Source of the DNA: Ferrovibrio sp046297595
GTDB lineage: Bacteria; Pseudomonadota; Alphaproteobacteria; Ferrovibrionales; Ferrovibrionaceae
Assembly: GCF_046297595.1 (NCBI RefSeq)
Contig: NZ_JBKBHT010000001.1
Coordinates: 496,001-560,000 of the forward strand
Reading direction: 5' to 3'
DNA length: 64,000 bases
Position 1 is the first letter of the stretch. Every line of letters starts with the position of its first letter. The notes under the pieces were generated by a model. It made no database searches and had not been told where the DNA came from. It worked only from the letters and a program-made list of their open reading frames with translations. The translations under genes were made by a program, and so were the position numbers. Of the stretch, positions 27,163-38,146 are shown piece by piece.

Positions 27163-27948
27163 TCAGACGCGGCCCAGATGGCTGCGGAAACGCCGCGCCA
27201 GATCGCGGGTCGCTTTGGCCAGCAGCCCCTGGTCGACGCCGACCGCGACAAATGTGAAGCCGGCATCCAGATAACGCCGCGCATCATCTTCGTTCGGCGC
27301 GAGAATGCCGCAGGGCTTGCCGGCCGCCTGGCAGAGCTGCAATCCGCGCATAATCGCGGCCTGCGCATCGGGATGGGCGCTGTTGCCCAGATGCCCCAGA
27401 TCAGCCGACAGGTCGGCCGGGCCAATGAAGATGCCATCCACGCCATCGACCTTGGCGATCTCAGGGATGCGGTTCAGGGCCGCACCCGTCTCCACCTGCA
27501 CGATCACGCCGATCTCGCTGTCGGCATGGGCATGATAATCCTGCACCAGGCCATAACGATTGGCGCGCTGCGATCCGGATACGCCACGGATCCCGCGCGG
27601 CGGATACCGCGTGGCGGCCACCGCGCGGCGGGTTTCATCAGCATCCTGCACGAAGGGCAGGATCAGATTGGGCGAACCTATATCGAGGAAGCGCTTGATC
27701 AGCACCGCATCGTTCCAGGCCGGGCGAACCACGGGGCTGGCGGTGTTGGCATCGATCTGCATGGCCTGCAGCTGCTGCAGGATCATTGGCACTTCATTCG
27801 GGGAATGCTCGGTATCCAGAACCACCCAGTCGAAGCCGGCGGTGGCGACGATCTCGGCCACGATGTTGCTGCACAGGGATGCCCACAATCCGATCTGCGG
27901 GCGGCCTTCCTTCAATGCATGCTTGAAGGCATTGACGGGCAATTTCAT
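27163..27948 (-). CDS. HpcH/HpaI-family aldolase
   Basis: 261-residue class II pyruvate aldolase. It has the family start IGLWASLCSNIVAEIVATAGFD (core GLWASLCSN), then FDWVVLDTEHSPNEV with an acidic metal site, GIRGVSGSQRANRYG and the metal-binding Glu in VIVQVETGAAL and Asp in DGIFIGPADLSADLG. These match 4-hydroxy-2-oxoheptanedioate and 2-dehydro-3-deoxyglucarate aldolases, which split 2-oxo-4-hydroxy acids to pyruvate and an aldehyde. The specific substrate is undetermined. The start MKLPVNAFKHAL was chosen over an upstream extension without similarity. The upstream spacer to cheW carries a long inverted repeat. Confidence 0.9.
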   Translation of the reverse strand: MKLPVNAFKHALKEGRPQIGLWASLCSNIVAEIVATAGFDWVVLDTEHSPNEVPMILQQLQAMQIDANTASPVVRPAWNDAVLIKRFLDIGSPNLILPFVQDADETRRAVAATRYPPRGIRGVSGSQRANRYGLVQDYHAHADSEIGVIVQVETGAALNRIPEIAKVDGVDGIFIGPADLSADLGHLGNSAHPDAQAAIMRGLQLCQAAGKPCGILAPNEDDARRYLDAGFTFVAVGVDQGLLAKATRDLARRFRSHLGRV

Positions 27949-28018
27949 GGCAACGATACCTTTCGGGATGCTGACCGGTGCAGCAGGACCGGCAGCGCGG
28001 GATGACAATCCTGTTTTT

Positions 28019-28078
28019 CGCCAGATTTATGAAACATCATTGAACGGACGGCTATACATCAGCCAATAAATTCTGGCG
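28019..28078. repeat. Imperfect long inverted repeat between aldolase gene and cheW
   Basis: The arms are CGCCAGATTTAT (28019-28030) and ATAAATTCTGGCG (28066-28078), complementary over 12 bp with one extra T. Inside them GGCT (28050-28053) and AGCC (28061-28064) form a smaller stem. It lies 71 bp upstream of the aldolase start and 93 bp upstream of cheW. It could be an operator pair or an RNA element in the 5' leader. Confidence 0.45.
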
Positions 28079-28170
28079 ACGCAAGCAGAATATGTCTGCC
28101 TTCCCGGCCTTTGATTTGATAAAAAGGCGCACGGCACCCCACCGGCGGCGCGCTGATCAGAGGAGGCACC

Positions 28171-28761
28171 ATGACCCAGCTCCCTACAGCATCGAGCGAT
28201 CACGGCAGCGGCAATATCCCGCACAACAGCATTGCGACGACACGCGGACACGCCGCTACACAATCGGGCGATGCCACCGGCAGCAACGAATACCTTACCT
28301 TTTCGATCGACAGCCAAGATTACGGCATCGATATCCTGAGCGTGCGGGAAATCCGGGCCTGGACAGAGGTGACGAACCTGCCCAACACGCCGGACTTCGT
28401 ACGCGGCATCATCAACCTGCGCGGAACCATCGTGCCGATATACGATCTGCGCGTCCGCTTCGGCGGTGGCCGCACCACGCCGACCAGCATGCATGTCGTG
28501 ATCGTCGTGGTGGCCGCCAACGGCACCTTTGGCCTGCTGGTCGATTCCGTATCCGACATCCTGTCGATCGCTGAACGCGACCTGCAGGGTGTGCCGGAAA
28601 CCGGGATGGAAGCCGACTACCGCTTCCTCAACGCGATTGTCGCACGCGGCGACCGCATGGTGTCGATCATCGACCTCGACCATCTGGTCAACCAGGACAC
28701 GGCGGCGCAGATGGAACAGATCGCTGCACAACAAGGGTCTGGCGCCGTCGCCCAAGCGTAA
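28171..28761 (+). CDS. cheW: Chemotaxis coupling protein CheW
   Basis: 196-residue adaptor that links chemoreceptors to the CheA kinase. A 37-residue polar N-terminal extension precedes the CheW domain, which runs from YLTFSIDSQDYGIDILSVRE through NLPNTPDFVRGIINLRGTIVP to a C-terminal strand at VSIIDLDHL. The Arg in GIINLRGTIVPIYDLR is the conserved receptor/kinase contact. The gene stands alone with a chemoreceptor 196 bp downstream; no cheA, cheY, cheB or cheR is in the window, so the pair probably feeds a main chemotaxis cluster elsewhere. GAGGAGG precedes the start. Confidence 0.95.
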   Translation: MTQLPTASSDHGSGNIPHNSIATTRGHAATQSGDATGSNEYLTFSIDSQDYGIDILSVREIRAWTEVTNLPNTPDFVRGIINLRGTIVPIYDLRVRFGGGRTTPTSMHVVIVVVAANGTFGLLVDSVSDILSIAERDLQGVPETGMEADYRFLNAIVARGDRMVSIIDLDHLVNQDTAAQMEQIAAQQGSGAVAQA

Positions 28762-28776
28762 TTTTCTCCAATGCCG

Positions 28777-28853
28777 AACCATGGCCGCTTGCGGCCGCAT
28801 GGTTGCGACTCGCTGGCATCTGCCGCCGCGACTACGCCTTACGCCGCGTAAGG
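28777..28853. repeat. Two adjacent palindromes between cheW and the chemoreceptor gene
   Basis: AACCATG (28777-28783) and CATGGTT (28798-28804) form the foot of a GC-rich hairpin whose inner part GCCGC/GCGGC also pairs. CCTTACG (28837-28843) and CGTAAGG (28847-28853) form a second 7-bp palindrome with a 3-base centre. Neither has a T-run. The first may mark the end of the cheW message, and the second sits where an operator upstream of the receptor gene would be. Confidence 0.5.
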
Positions 28854-28957
28854 ATTAAATCTTGATAACCTATGCACTTTAACCGGGTGCATTGCACAAA
28901 AGTCGGGCTAATTTAACTCCGCTGACAACCCCAACACGGGGACAAAGGGGAAGACCC

Positions 28958-31465
28958 ATGCCGACTTTTTCCATCCGCACCACACTGGGGCTCGTTATCG
29001 GCGTCCTGGGCATCATGCTGGTTGCGATCAGCGCGATCTCGCTGAACGAAGCCATCCAGCGCTATAGCGCTGCCCAAAAGGTGGCGACGCTGGCCCCGAT
29101 CAGTCAGGCCTTCTTCCGCAGTCTGCAGCAGCACCGACTGGAGCGCGGCAACATCATGATCGCGTTCCGCGCCGATGCCCCTGCCAGCAAGGACAGCATC
29201 GACAACATCACCACCCAGCGAGACAATACGAAGGACGGCTATAATACCGGCTATGCGCTTCTGTCGGCGCTCCGCGACCTGCCGGGCGCGGCTCCGATCC
29301 AGACCAAGCTGAAATCCGCGCATGATGCCGTCGAAACAATGCGCCCCAAGATGATGACGCTGATCGCCCAGCCCAAGGATCAGCGTGACGCGCAGGCCAT
29401 GCAGGACTGGCCGCGCGTGACTCAGGGTTATCTGAATGCCCTGCAGGAGGCTTCTGATTTCCTGGAAGCCTCACTCCAGCTTGTCGATCCCGTCGTCGAC
29501 CAGATGCTGACCGTCAAACAGAACGCCTGGACGATCCGCAACTATTCCGGATCCATGGTCCTGCGCATCCTCACCACCATGTCGGCCAACCAGAACTGGG
29601 GGATTCCCGAGGTCATGGCCCATGCCGACGATGCCGGCCGCTCGGCTACGGCGTGGGAAATCGTTACCGTCATCGCTGCGCGCGATGATGCGCCCGCTTC
29701 CGTGCGAGAGGTCGTTAACAATGCCAAAGCCTTCTTCTCCGGCCCGATCGGCGAGGAGCGTCAGACCATTGTAAAGGCCCTGAGCAGCGGCCAACCCTCG
29801 CCGGTACCGATCTCGAAATACCAGCCGGGCGTGGTCGACAGCCTCAATCTTCTGAATGCGATCGCCAATACGGCGTTGGACGAACTGATCAAGCGCGCCG
29901 ATGCGCAAATGACCCAGACACAGCAAAGCCTGGGCCTGAATGGTGCCCTGCTGGTCGCCGCCATAGCCTTCACCGTCTTCGGTTTCCTGATCGTGCAATG
30001 GCGCGTCAGCGGCCCGATCCAGCGGATGACCGGCGCCATGCAGCGTCTGGCCGACCGCGACCTCGCTGTGGAAATCCCCTTCGTTGATCGAGGCGCCGAA
30101 ATCGGCCAGATGGCCAAGGCCGTGCAGGTGTTCAAGGACAACATGGTTGCCCGCGAGCAGGCCGAAGCTGATATCGCCCGCCAGCGCGAGGAGAGCGAGC
30201 AGCGGCGCATCGAACGCGAGGCCCGCGAAAGGGCTGCCGGCGAGGAAATCGCCGGCCTGGTCAACAAGGTGGCGCAAGGCGACCTGTCGGGCCGCATCAA
30301 CGAAGGCGGCAAGGAAGGCTTCTTCCTCACCACCAGCCAGGAACTGAACCGTCTGGCCGCGACGCTGCAGACCATGGCCGGCGAAATGGCCGACACCATG
30401 GGTGCGATGGCCGGCGGCGACCTGACCAAATCGGTGCGCGGCGACTACCGCGGCGTGTTCGGCCAGTTGAAGGATAGCGCCAACAGCATGGCCGATCGCA
30501 TGCGCGACTTCGCCGGCCGCCTGACCAACACGGCTCAGTCGGTGAAGACCGCGTCGGATGAGATTTCCTCGGGCTCGCAAGACCTTGCGCAGCGCACGGA
30601 ATCGCAGGCAGCTTCGATCGAGGAAACTGCGGCGTCGATGCACGAGATCACCACGACGGTGAAGCAGAATGCCGACAACGCCCAGGCCGCCAACCAGCTG
30701 GCCACGGCGGCCCGCGACACGGCGGAGAAGGGCGGCAGCGTGGTGGGCGATGCCGTCTCGGCGGTGAGCCGGATCGAGGAGAGCGCGCAGAAGATCAGCG
30801 ACATCGTCGGCCTGATCGACGAGATCGCCTTCCAGACCAATCTGCTGGCCCTGAACGCCAGCGTGGAAGCTGCCCGCGCCGGCGAGGCCGGCAAGGGTTT
30901 TGCCGTGGTGGCGCAGGAGGTGCGCGCGCTGGCGCAGCGTTCGGCCAATGCGTCCAAGGACATCAAGGCGCTGATCCAGGAATCGAATACCCAGGTCAAG
31001 ACCGGGGCCGACCTTGTGGGCCGCACCGGCCAGTCGCTGACCGAGATCGTGGCCTCGATCAAGAAGGTTTCCGACATCGTGGCCGAGATCGCCGCCGCCA
31101 GCCGCGAGCAGGCGACCGGCCTGGAGCAGATCAACACCGCCGTCGGCCAGATGGACGAGATGACCCAGCGCAATGCCGCCCTGGTGGAGGAAACCACGGC
31201 CGCCGCCCAGAGTCTGGCAGGCCAGGCCAGCGAACTGGCCGATCTGGTCGGGTTCTTCAAGCTGGATGGACGCGCCACGGCTTCTGCGCCGAAACTGGCT
31301 GCCGTGACCAGCCCCAGCCCCGTCCCGGCAACAAAGCCGGCTGTGACTGCCAGGCCAACCCCTGCCAAGCCGGTTCATGCGGCGACTCCTGCAAAGGCGG
31401 CGAAACCGGCTGCGACCGCGCCCCGGCCAGCCACGCCGGATGAGGACGACTGGCAGGAATTCTGA
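28958..31465 (+). CDS. Methyl-accepting chemotaxis protein with C-terminal CheR/CheB tether
   Basis: 835-residue transmembrane chemoreceptor. The first membrane helix is at about residues 10-30 and the second at about 325-345, enclosing a ~290-residue periplasmic sensor that is helical and of unknown ligand. A HAMP domain follows (RMTGAMQRLADRDLAVEIPF), then further HAMP-like segments, for example around GDLSGRINEGG and GDLTKSVRGDY. The methylation helices and the signalling hairpin tip (EIAFQTNLLALNASVEAARAG, shortened core FQTNLLALNA) are canonical. After an Ala/Pro/Lys linker the protein ends in DDWQEF, a WxxF pentapeptide of the type that docks CheR and CheB. GGGGAAG precedes the chosen ATG. 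Confidence 0.95.
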   Translation: MPTFSIRTTLGLVIGVLGIMLVAISAISLNEAIQRYSAAQKVATLAPISQAFFRSLQQHRLERGNIMIAFRADAPASKDSIDNITTQRDNTKDGYNTGYALLSALRDLPGAAPIQTKLKSAHDAVETMRPKMMTLIAQPKDQRDAQAMQDWPRVTQGYLNALQEASDFLEASLQLVDPVVDQMLTVKQNAWTIRNYSGSMVLRILTTMSANQNWGIPEVMAHADDAGRSATAWEIVTVIAARDDAPASVREVVNNAKAFFSGPIGEERQTIVKALSSGQPSPVPISKYQPGVVDSLNLLNAIANTALDELIKRADAQMTQTQQSLGLNGALLVAAIAFTVFGFLIVQWRVSGPIQRMTGAMQRLADRDLAVEIPFVDRGAEIGQMAKAVQVFKDNMVAREQAEADIARQREESEQRRIEREARERAAGEEIAGLVNKVAQGDLSGRINEGGKEGFFLTTSQELNRLAATLQTMAGEMADTMGAMAGGDLTKSVRGDYRGVFGQLKDSANSMADRMRDFAGRLTNTAQSVKTASDEISSGSQDLAQRTESQAASIEETAASMHEITTTVKQNADNAQAANQLATAARDTAEKGGSVVGDAVSAVSRIEESAQKISDIVGLIDEIAFQTNLLALNASVEAARAGEAGKGFAVVAQEVRALAQRSANASKDIKALIQESNTQVKTGADLVGRTGQSLTEIVASIKKVSDIVAEIAAASREQATGLEQINTAVGQMDEMTQRNAALVEETTAAAQSLAGQASELADLVGFFKLDGRATASAPKLAAVTSPSPVPATKPAVTARPTPAKPVHAATPAKAAKPAATAPRPATPDEDDWQEF

Positions 31466-31483
31466 CCGTCTTTCAAAGGGTTT

Positions 31484-31503
31484 CCCATGCCTTAAGGCAT
31501 GGG
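31484..31503. repeat. Hairpin after the chemoreceptor gene
   Basis: CCCATGCC (31484-31491) and GGCATGGG (31496-31503) form a perfect 8-bp stem with a TTAA loop, 18 bp after the chemoreceptor stop. There is no downstream T-run, so it is at best a weak or Rho-assisted terminator before the transketolase gene. Confidence 0.5.
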
Positions 31504-31570
31504 TTGACGGGGGACGCTGGGACCGGCATGGTCCGCCCGCTTTCGACTCCAGAAGCGGGATTCCACCGAT

Positions 31571-33583
31571 ATGCTGCAGGCCGCCACAGCCTTCCCCCGT
31601 CACGCCGCCCCGGTCAGTCATGCCGACATGGCGAATGCCATCCGGGCGCTCGCCATGGATGCCGTGCAAAAGGCCAATTCGGGCCATCCCGGCATGCCGA
31701 TGGGCATGGCCGACGTGGCGACGGTGCTGTTCAGCCGCTTCCTGAAATTCGACCCGCAGAATGCGACATGGCCTGACCGTGACCGCTTCGTACTGTCTGC
31801 CGGCCACGGGTCGATGCTGCTCTATGCCCTCCTCCACCTGACCGGCTATCCGGACATGACGCTGGAGGAGCTGAAGAACTTTCGCCAGATCGGTTCGCGC
31901 ACGGCGGGCCACCCCGAATTCGGCCATGCCGGCGGGATCGAAACCACCACCGGCCCCTTGGGCCAGGGCATCGCCACCGCCGTGGGCATGGCGCTGGCCG
32001 AGCGCCTGCTGGCCGCCCAGTTCGGCAAGGATGTGGTGGATCACTATACCTATGTGATTGCTGGCGACGGCTGCCTCATGGAAGGCATCAGCCACGAAGC
32101 CGCCTCGATGGCCGGCCATATGAAGCTGAACAAGCTGATCGTCCTATGGGACGATAACGAAATTTCCATCGACGGCCCGACCAGCCTGTCGGTTTCTGAC
32201 GACCAGATCACCCGCTTCCAGGCCAGCGGCTGGGCAACCATCCGCGTCGACGGTCATGATCCGGAAGCCGTGGCTGCCGCCATCGCTGCCGCACAGAAGA
32301 GCGACAGACCCAGCCTGATCGCCTGTCGCACCGTGATCGGCTATGGCGCACCGACCAAGGCCGGCACGGCTGCCATTCACGGCTCGCCGCTCGGCCCCGA
32401 TGAGATCAAGGGTGCGCGCGAGAAGCTGGGCTGGCCGCATGCGGCTTTCGAGATTCCCGACGCCATCCTGAAGGCCTGGCGCACGGTAGGCAGCGCCAAT
32501 GCCGCGAAGAAGCAGGCCTGGGACAAGGCATTGGCCGCCCTGCCCGCGCCGCAGCGCGCCGAGTGGGACCGCCGCGTCAAGGGCGACCTGCCGGCCGATT
32601 TCGCCAAGGTGATCGACGAGTACAAGGCCAAGCTGGCCGCCGACAAGCCGAAATGGGCGACCCGCAAGGCATCTCAGATGGCACTGGAAGTCATCAATCC
32701 GGCCGTGCCCGAGACGGTTGGCGGCTCGGCCGACCTGACTGGTTCGAACAACACCAAGACCGCCGGCCTCAATCCGGTCAAGCCCGGCGACTTCAGTGGC
32801 CGCTATGTCTATTACGGCGTGCGTGAGCATGGCATGGCGGCGGCGATGAACGGCATCGCCCTACATGGCGGACTGATCCCCTATGGCGGTACCTTCCTGG
32901 TCTTCACCGATTACTGCCGCCCCTCGATCCGCCTCTCGGCCCTGATGGAACAGCGTGTCATCTATGTCATGACGCATGACTCCATCGGCCTGGGCGAAGA
33001 CGGCCCGACCCACCAGCCGGTCGAACACCTGGCCGCCCTGCGCGCCATTCCGAACCTGCTCGTTCTGCGGCCGGCCGACGCGGTGGAAACCGCCGAAGCC
33101 TGGCAGGTGGCACTGGAACAGAAACATCGTCCCAGCGTGCTGGCCCTCACCCGCCAGGACCTGCCGGCCGTGCGCACCAGCCACAGTAAGGAAAATCTGG
33201 TGGCCAGGGGCGGCTACGAACTGATCGCCGCCGACGGCACGGCAAAGGTGACCCTGCTCGCCACCGGTTCGGAAATCGCCATCGCCATGACCGCCCGCGA
33301 GTTGCTGCAGAAGGATGGGATTCCCACCCGCGTTGTCTCGATGCCCAGCTTCGAGTTGTTCGATGCCCAGGATACCGCCTATCAGGAAAAGACGCTCGGC
33401 CCGGGTACCGTGCGCGTGGCCATCGAGGCTGGCGTGCGCCAGGGCTGGGACAGGTATCTCGGTATCAAGGGCGGCTTCGTCGGCATGAGCGGCTTCGGCG
33501 CCTCGGGCCCCTACGAGCAGTTGTACAAGCATTTTGGCATCACGCCGGAAGCCGTGGCCCAGGCGGCCAAGCAGAGGCTGTAA
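31571..33583 (+). CDS. tkt: Transketolase
   Basis: 670-residue thiamine-diphosphate enzyme of the non-oxidative pentose phosphate pathway, moving two-carbon units between sugar phosphates; Calvin-cycle use is possible but no other cycle genes are here. The N-terminal domain has ANSGHPGMPMGMADVATVL, the catalytic His in SAGHGSMLLYALLHL and the ThDP/metal motif AGDGCLMEGISHEAA with WDDNEISIDG. The middle domain has YYGVREHGMAAAMNG and THDSIGLGEDGPTHQPVEHL. A start 19 codons later (MANAIRALAMDA) is possible. Along with zwf it is the second pentose phosphate gene in the window, but the two are 23 kb apart. Confidence 0.97.
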   Translation: MLQAATAFPRHAAPVSHADMANAIRALAMDAVQKANSGHPGMPMGMADVATVLFSRFLKFDPQNATWPDRDRFVLSAGHGSMLLYALLHLTGYPDMTLEELKNFRQIGSRTAGHPEFGHAGGIETTTGPLGQGIATAVGMALAERLLAAQFGKDVVDHYTYVIAGDGCLMEGISHEAASMAGHMKLNKLIVLWDDNEISIDGPTSLSVSDDQITRFQASGWATIRVDGHDPEAVAAAIAAAQKSDRPSLIACRTVIGYGAPTKAGTAAIHGSPLGPDEIKGAREKLGWPHAAFEIPDAILKAWRTVGSANAAKKQAWDKALAALPAPQRAEWDRRVKGDLPADFAKVIDEYKAKLAADKPKWATRKASQMALEVINPAVPETVGGSADLTGSNNTKTAGLNPVKPGDFSGRYVYYGVREHGMAAAMNGIALHGGLIPYGGTFLVFTDYCRPSIRLSALMEQRVIYVMTHDSIGLGEDGPTHQPVEHLAALRAIPNLLVLRPADAVETAEAWQVALEQKHRPSVLALTRQDLPAVRTSHSKENLVARGGYELIAADGTAKVTLLATGSEIAIAMTARELLQKDGIPTRVVSMPSFELFDAQDTAYQEKTLGPGTVRVAIEAGVRQGWDRYLGIKGGFVGMSGFGASGPYEQLYKHFGITPEAVAQAAKQRL

Positions 33584-33761
33584 GGGGCACGGTGGGGTAA
33601 CTGCCTGCCGCGCAAGCTTTTATTCATGCAACCCTGCCGACTGCGGACCGGGATAGGATTGTCCGGCATGGCGCCGCGCTGGTCCCGACGGACAGCGCAT
33701 GCTATAGCAGCCGGCATTAACTCTTTGCCGAGATTGACTCTTTCATCGGGACGGATTTCCT

Positions 33762-35543
<1,782 letters not shown>

Positions 35544-35546
35544 AAC

Positions 35547-36287
35547 ATGGCCGGGCTACTCAAGCGTATCCTGCGAAGCGCTCCCGTAGTCCGCTTGGCG
35601 GCTGATACCATCGCGCTGTATGTGCGCTTCGTGCGCGCCACTTCACGGTGGGAAACCTTTGGGGCCGAACACCCGCAGTCCTTCTGGCGTGATGGCAAGC
35701 CATTCATCACGGCTTTCTGGCACGGCCGCCTGTTGATGATGCCGCCAGCCTGGACCACGACACTTCCCATGCATGTGCTGATCTCGCAACATCGCGACGG
35801 GGAATTGATAGCACGCGCCATGGATCCGTTCGGGATCGGCACCGTGCGCGGCTCCACCGCGAAGGGCGGCAAGGCCAAGGGTGGCACTGCTGCCCTGCGC
35901 AGCATTCTGCAACTGCTGAAGCAGGGTGAGTATGTCACATTCACGCCGGATGGCCCGCGTGGGCCTCGCATGCGGGCCAGCACCGGCATCGTGGCCGCAG
36001 CACGATTGGCCAAGGTGCCGATCCTGCCCTTGACTTATGGTGCAGCCCGTCGCCGGATTGCCGCGTCGTGGGATCGTTTCATCATTCCCTGGCCGTTCAA
36101 TCGCGGCATTTATATCTGGGGCGAGCCCATCGACGTGCACAGCGATCCGAACGAAAGCCTCGAGCAGGCGGCGTTGCGCGTGGAAACCGCGCTCAACACC
36201 CTGTGCGAGGCGGCTGATCGCCATTACAGCCAGCCGCCGGTCGAGCCGGCACCGATAGCCTTGACGCAGGATGACGGCGATGGCTAG
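35547..36287 (+). CDS. DUF374 lysophospholipid acyltransferase-like protein
   Basis: 246-residue protein of the DUF374 family, usually found in alphaproteobacterial lipid A gene clusters. It has an acyltransferase-like fold: FITAFWHGRLLMMP, SQHRDGELIARAM, the block RGSTAKGGKAKGGTAALR and FTPDGPRGPRMRASTG. The usual HX4D motif is represented by the HRDGE segment. It is probably attached to the inner membrane through its N-terminal helix. Its substrate is not established. In many relatives waaA (Kdo transferase) lies between DUF374 and lpxK; here lpxK follows directly with an overlap, so waaA is elsewhere. Confidence 0.88.
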   Translation: MAGLLKRILRSAPVVRLAADTIALYVRFVRATSRWETFGAEHPQSFWRDGKPFITAFWHGRLLMMPPAWTTTLPMHVLISQHRDGELIARAMDPFGIGTVRGSTAKGGKAKGGTAALRSILQLLKQGEYVTFTPDGPRGPRMRASTGIVAAARLAKVPILPLTYGAARRRIAASWDRFIIPWPFNRGIYIWGEPIDVHSDPNESLEQAALRVETALNTLCEAADRHYSQPPVEPAPIALTQDDGDG

Positions 36288-37263
36288 CCGCGCGCCGGAC
36301 TTCTGGCTAGCCGGAACGGCCTCGCCCTGGCCAGCCCTGCTGCAGCCACTGGCGGCCCTTTACGAACTCGGGAACCGCCTGAACCGCAGGATCACGACAG
36401 CCCAGGATAGCGGGCGTCCTGTGATCTCGGTCGGCAATCTGGTCGCCGGCGGCGCAGGCAAGACGCCAACCGCCATCGCACTGGCCGAAATCCTGCACCG
36501 CCTGGGCCTACATCCGCAGATCGTCAGCCGCGGCTATGGCGGGCGCCTAGCAGGCCCCGTTCGGGTTGATCCGTCGCGCCATACCGCCGCCGATGTGGGT
36601 GACGAGGCCCTGCTGCTAAATGCCGCCGCGCCCACCTGGATCGGCCGAGACCGGGCCGCCACCGCCCGGGCCGCCGTCGCGGCCGGTGCCGGCTGCATCA
36701 TCGCCGATGACGCGCATCAGACATACGCACTGGCCCGCCGGCTCAGCCTGGTCGTGGTGGATGGCGGCTATGGTTTCGGCAATGGCCGGCTGCTGCCCGC
36801 CGGCCCCCTGCGCGAGCCCATCGCGGAAGGCCTGGAGCGCTGTGACGCAGTGGTCCTGATCGGCAAACCCGTTGTGCCTCTGCCGTCATTCGGAACACGG
36901 CCGGTTTTTCGTGCCGAACTCGAACCCAATGCCGCCGATGTTGTGCGGCTGCGCGGCCGCCGCGCGCTGGCCTTTGCCGGCATCGGCCGGCCGGAAAAAT
37001 TCTATGCCTCGCTGCGCCAGACCGGCGTAGAGATCGCCGCCACCAAATCCTTTCCCGATCATGCACCCTACAGCGAAGATGCCGTGATGCGTCTGGTGGA
37101 ACAGGCCCACGCCCTGCATGCCATCCCGGTGACGACCGCGAAGGACCAGACGCGACTACCCAGGGCAGCGCGGTCGATGGTAGATGTGCTGCGCGTCAGC
37201 CTGGTTTTCGCCGACCCCACAGCCGTCGAACAGTTCCTGAAAGGTAGGCTCGTTGGTGTTTAA
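36271..37263 (+). CDS. lpxK: Tetraacyldisaccharide 4'-kinase
   Basis: 330-residue inner-membrane-associated kinase that phosphorylates the 4' position of the lipid A disaccharide. The P-loop is VGNLVAGGAGKTPTAIAL (Walker A about residues 52-66), followed by the family motif IVSRGYGGRLAGPVRVD, then GDEALLLNAAAPTWIGRDRA. The LpxK hallmark is usually DDGFQ at the site here reading VVDGGYGFGNGRLLPAGPLRE. An earlier segment, ADDAHQTYAL, carries Asp-Asp. This makes the central motif slightly atypical. The first ATG overlaps the DUF374 gene by 17 bp; an ATG three codons later is equally good. Confidence 0.92.
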   Translation: MTAMASRAPDFWLAGTASPWPALLQPLAALYELGNRLNRRITTAQDSGRPVISVGNLVAGGAGKTPTAIALAEILHRLGLHPQIVSRGYGGRLAGPVRVDPSRHTAADVGDEALLLNAAAPTWIGRDRAATARAAVAAGAGCIIADDAHQTYALARRLSLVVVDGGYGFGNGRLLPAGPLREPIAEGLERCDAVVLIGKPVVPLPSFGTRPVFRAELEPNAADVVRLRGRRALAFAGIGRPEKFYASLRQTGVEIAATKSFPDHAPYSEDAVMRLVEQAHALHAIPVTTAKDQTRLPRAARSMVDVLRVSLVFADPTAVEQFLKGRLVGV

Positions 37264-38146
37264 ACGCGCCGAGCCACATGAATACATTGCCGCCTGGGGC
37301 GCCAGACTCGCGCTTGCCCTGTTCCGTGCCTTGTCGATTGATCGGGCCTCCGCCTTTGGCGGCTGGCTCGGACAGACCCTGGGGCCGCGCCTGCCGGTTC
37401 ACAGAACTGCTGTTGCCAACCTGCAGCTAGCGCTGCCTGAACTGGCCGAACGGCATGAGGCAATCCTGCGGGGCATGTGGAACAACCTAGGCCGAGTGCT
37501 GGCCGAATATGCCCATCTTGGCGATATCCGCATCGGGCCCCGCGAAACCGGCGGACGTATCGAGGTTGTTGGCGCCGAGCATCTTGTGGCGATCCGCGAT
37601 AGCAAGAAACCCGCAATTTTCTTCTCGGCCCATTTCGGCAACTGGGAAGTAATGAGCATTGTGGGTATGCATTATGGCATTCCCCTGGTGCAGGTTTATC
37701 GCGCCGCCAACAATCCGCTGACCGAGGAACTGCTTCAGGAGTTGCGTAAACCGGTCGGCGGCCGCCACGTGCCAAAGGGCATGCAGGCGGCCCGTGAGTT
37801 GCTCAAGGCACTAAAACAGAACGAGTGTCTCGCGATAATGGTCGATCAGAAACTGAACACAGGCCTTGCCGTGCCATTCTTTGGCCGCGAGGCGATGACC
37901 GCGCCTGCAATAGCCGAACTGGCCCTGCGCGCCGACTGCCCCGTCGTGCCGATCTATGGCGAGCGGATGGATGGCAGCGCCTATTTCCGCGTCACCATCG
38001 AAGCGCCGATACAACTCGAAAGCACCGGCAATCGCGAGAGCGATACCTATAATGCCTTGCTACTGATAAACCGGAAAATTGAGGAACGTATCCGCAGGAA
38101 TCCGGAGCAGTGGTTTTGGGTGCACAAGCGCTGGCCGAAGGACTGA
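37256..38146 (+). CDS. Lipid A lauroyl/myristoyl acyltransferase (LpxL/HtrB family)
   Basis: 296-residue inner-membrane acyltransferase that adds a secondary acyl chain to lipid A. The HX4E catalytic motif is in FFSAHFGNWEVMS (about residues 123-135). Further family blocks are IPLVQVYRAANNPLTEELL, LAIMVDQKLNTGLAVPFFG and the C-terminal RRNPEQWFWVHKRWP. The start is a GTG at 37256 (or a TTG one codon earlier), overlapping lpxK by 8 bp, with AAGGTAGG upstream. It is the fourth gene of a tightly coupled lipid A unit. Its TGA stop and the stop of the convergent peptidase gene together form TGATCA. Confidence 0.92.
   Translation: MFKRAEPHEYIAAWGARLALALFRALSIDRASAFGGWLGQTLGPRLPVHRTAVANLQLALPELAERHEAILRGMWNNLGRVLAEYAHLGDIRIGPRETGGRIEVVGAEHLVAIRDSKKPAIFFSAHFGNWEVMSIVGMHYGIPLVQVYRAANNPLTEELLQELRKPVGGRHVPKGMQAARELLKALKQNECLAIMVDQKLNTGLAVPFFGREAMTAPAIAELALRADCPVVPIYGERMDGSAYFRVTIEAPIQLESTGNRESDTYNALLLINRKIEERIRRNPEQWFWVHKRWPKD

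Noticed and set aside
28854..28930. CtrA-like TTAA elements upstream of the chemoreceptor gene
   Set aside because: Several TTAA half-sites occur, but none has the full TTAA-N7-TTAA spacing.
29471..32119. 882-codon open frame on the minus strand
   Set aside because: It lies antisense to the chemoreceptor and transketolase genes, has His/Gly/Arg-rich low-complexity composition and no domain; it is a codon-phase shadow of high-GC coding DNA.
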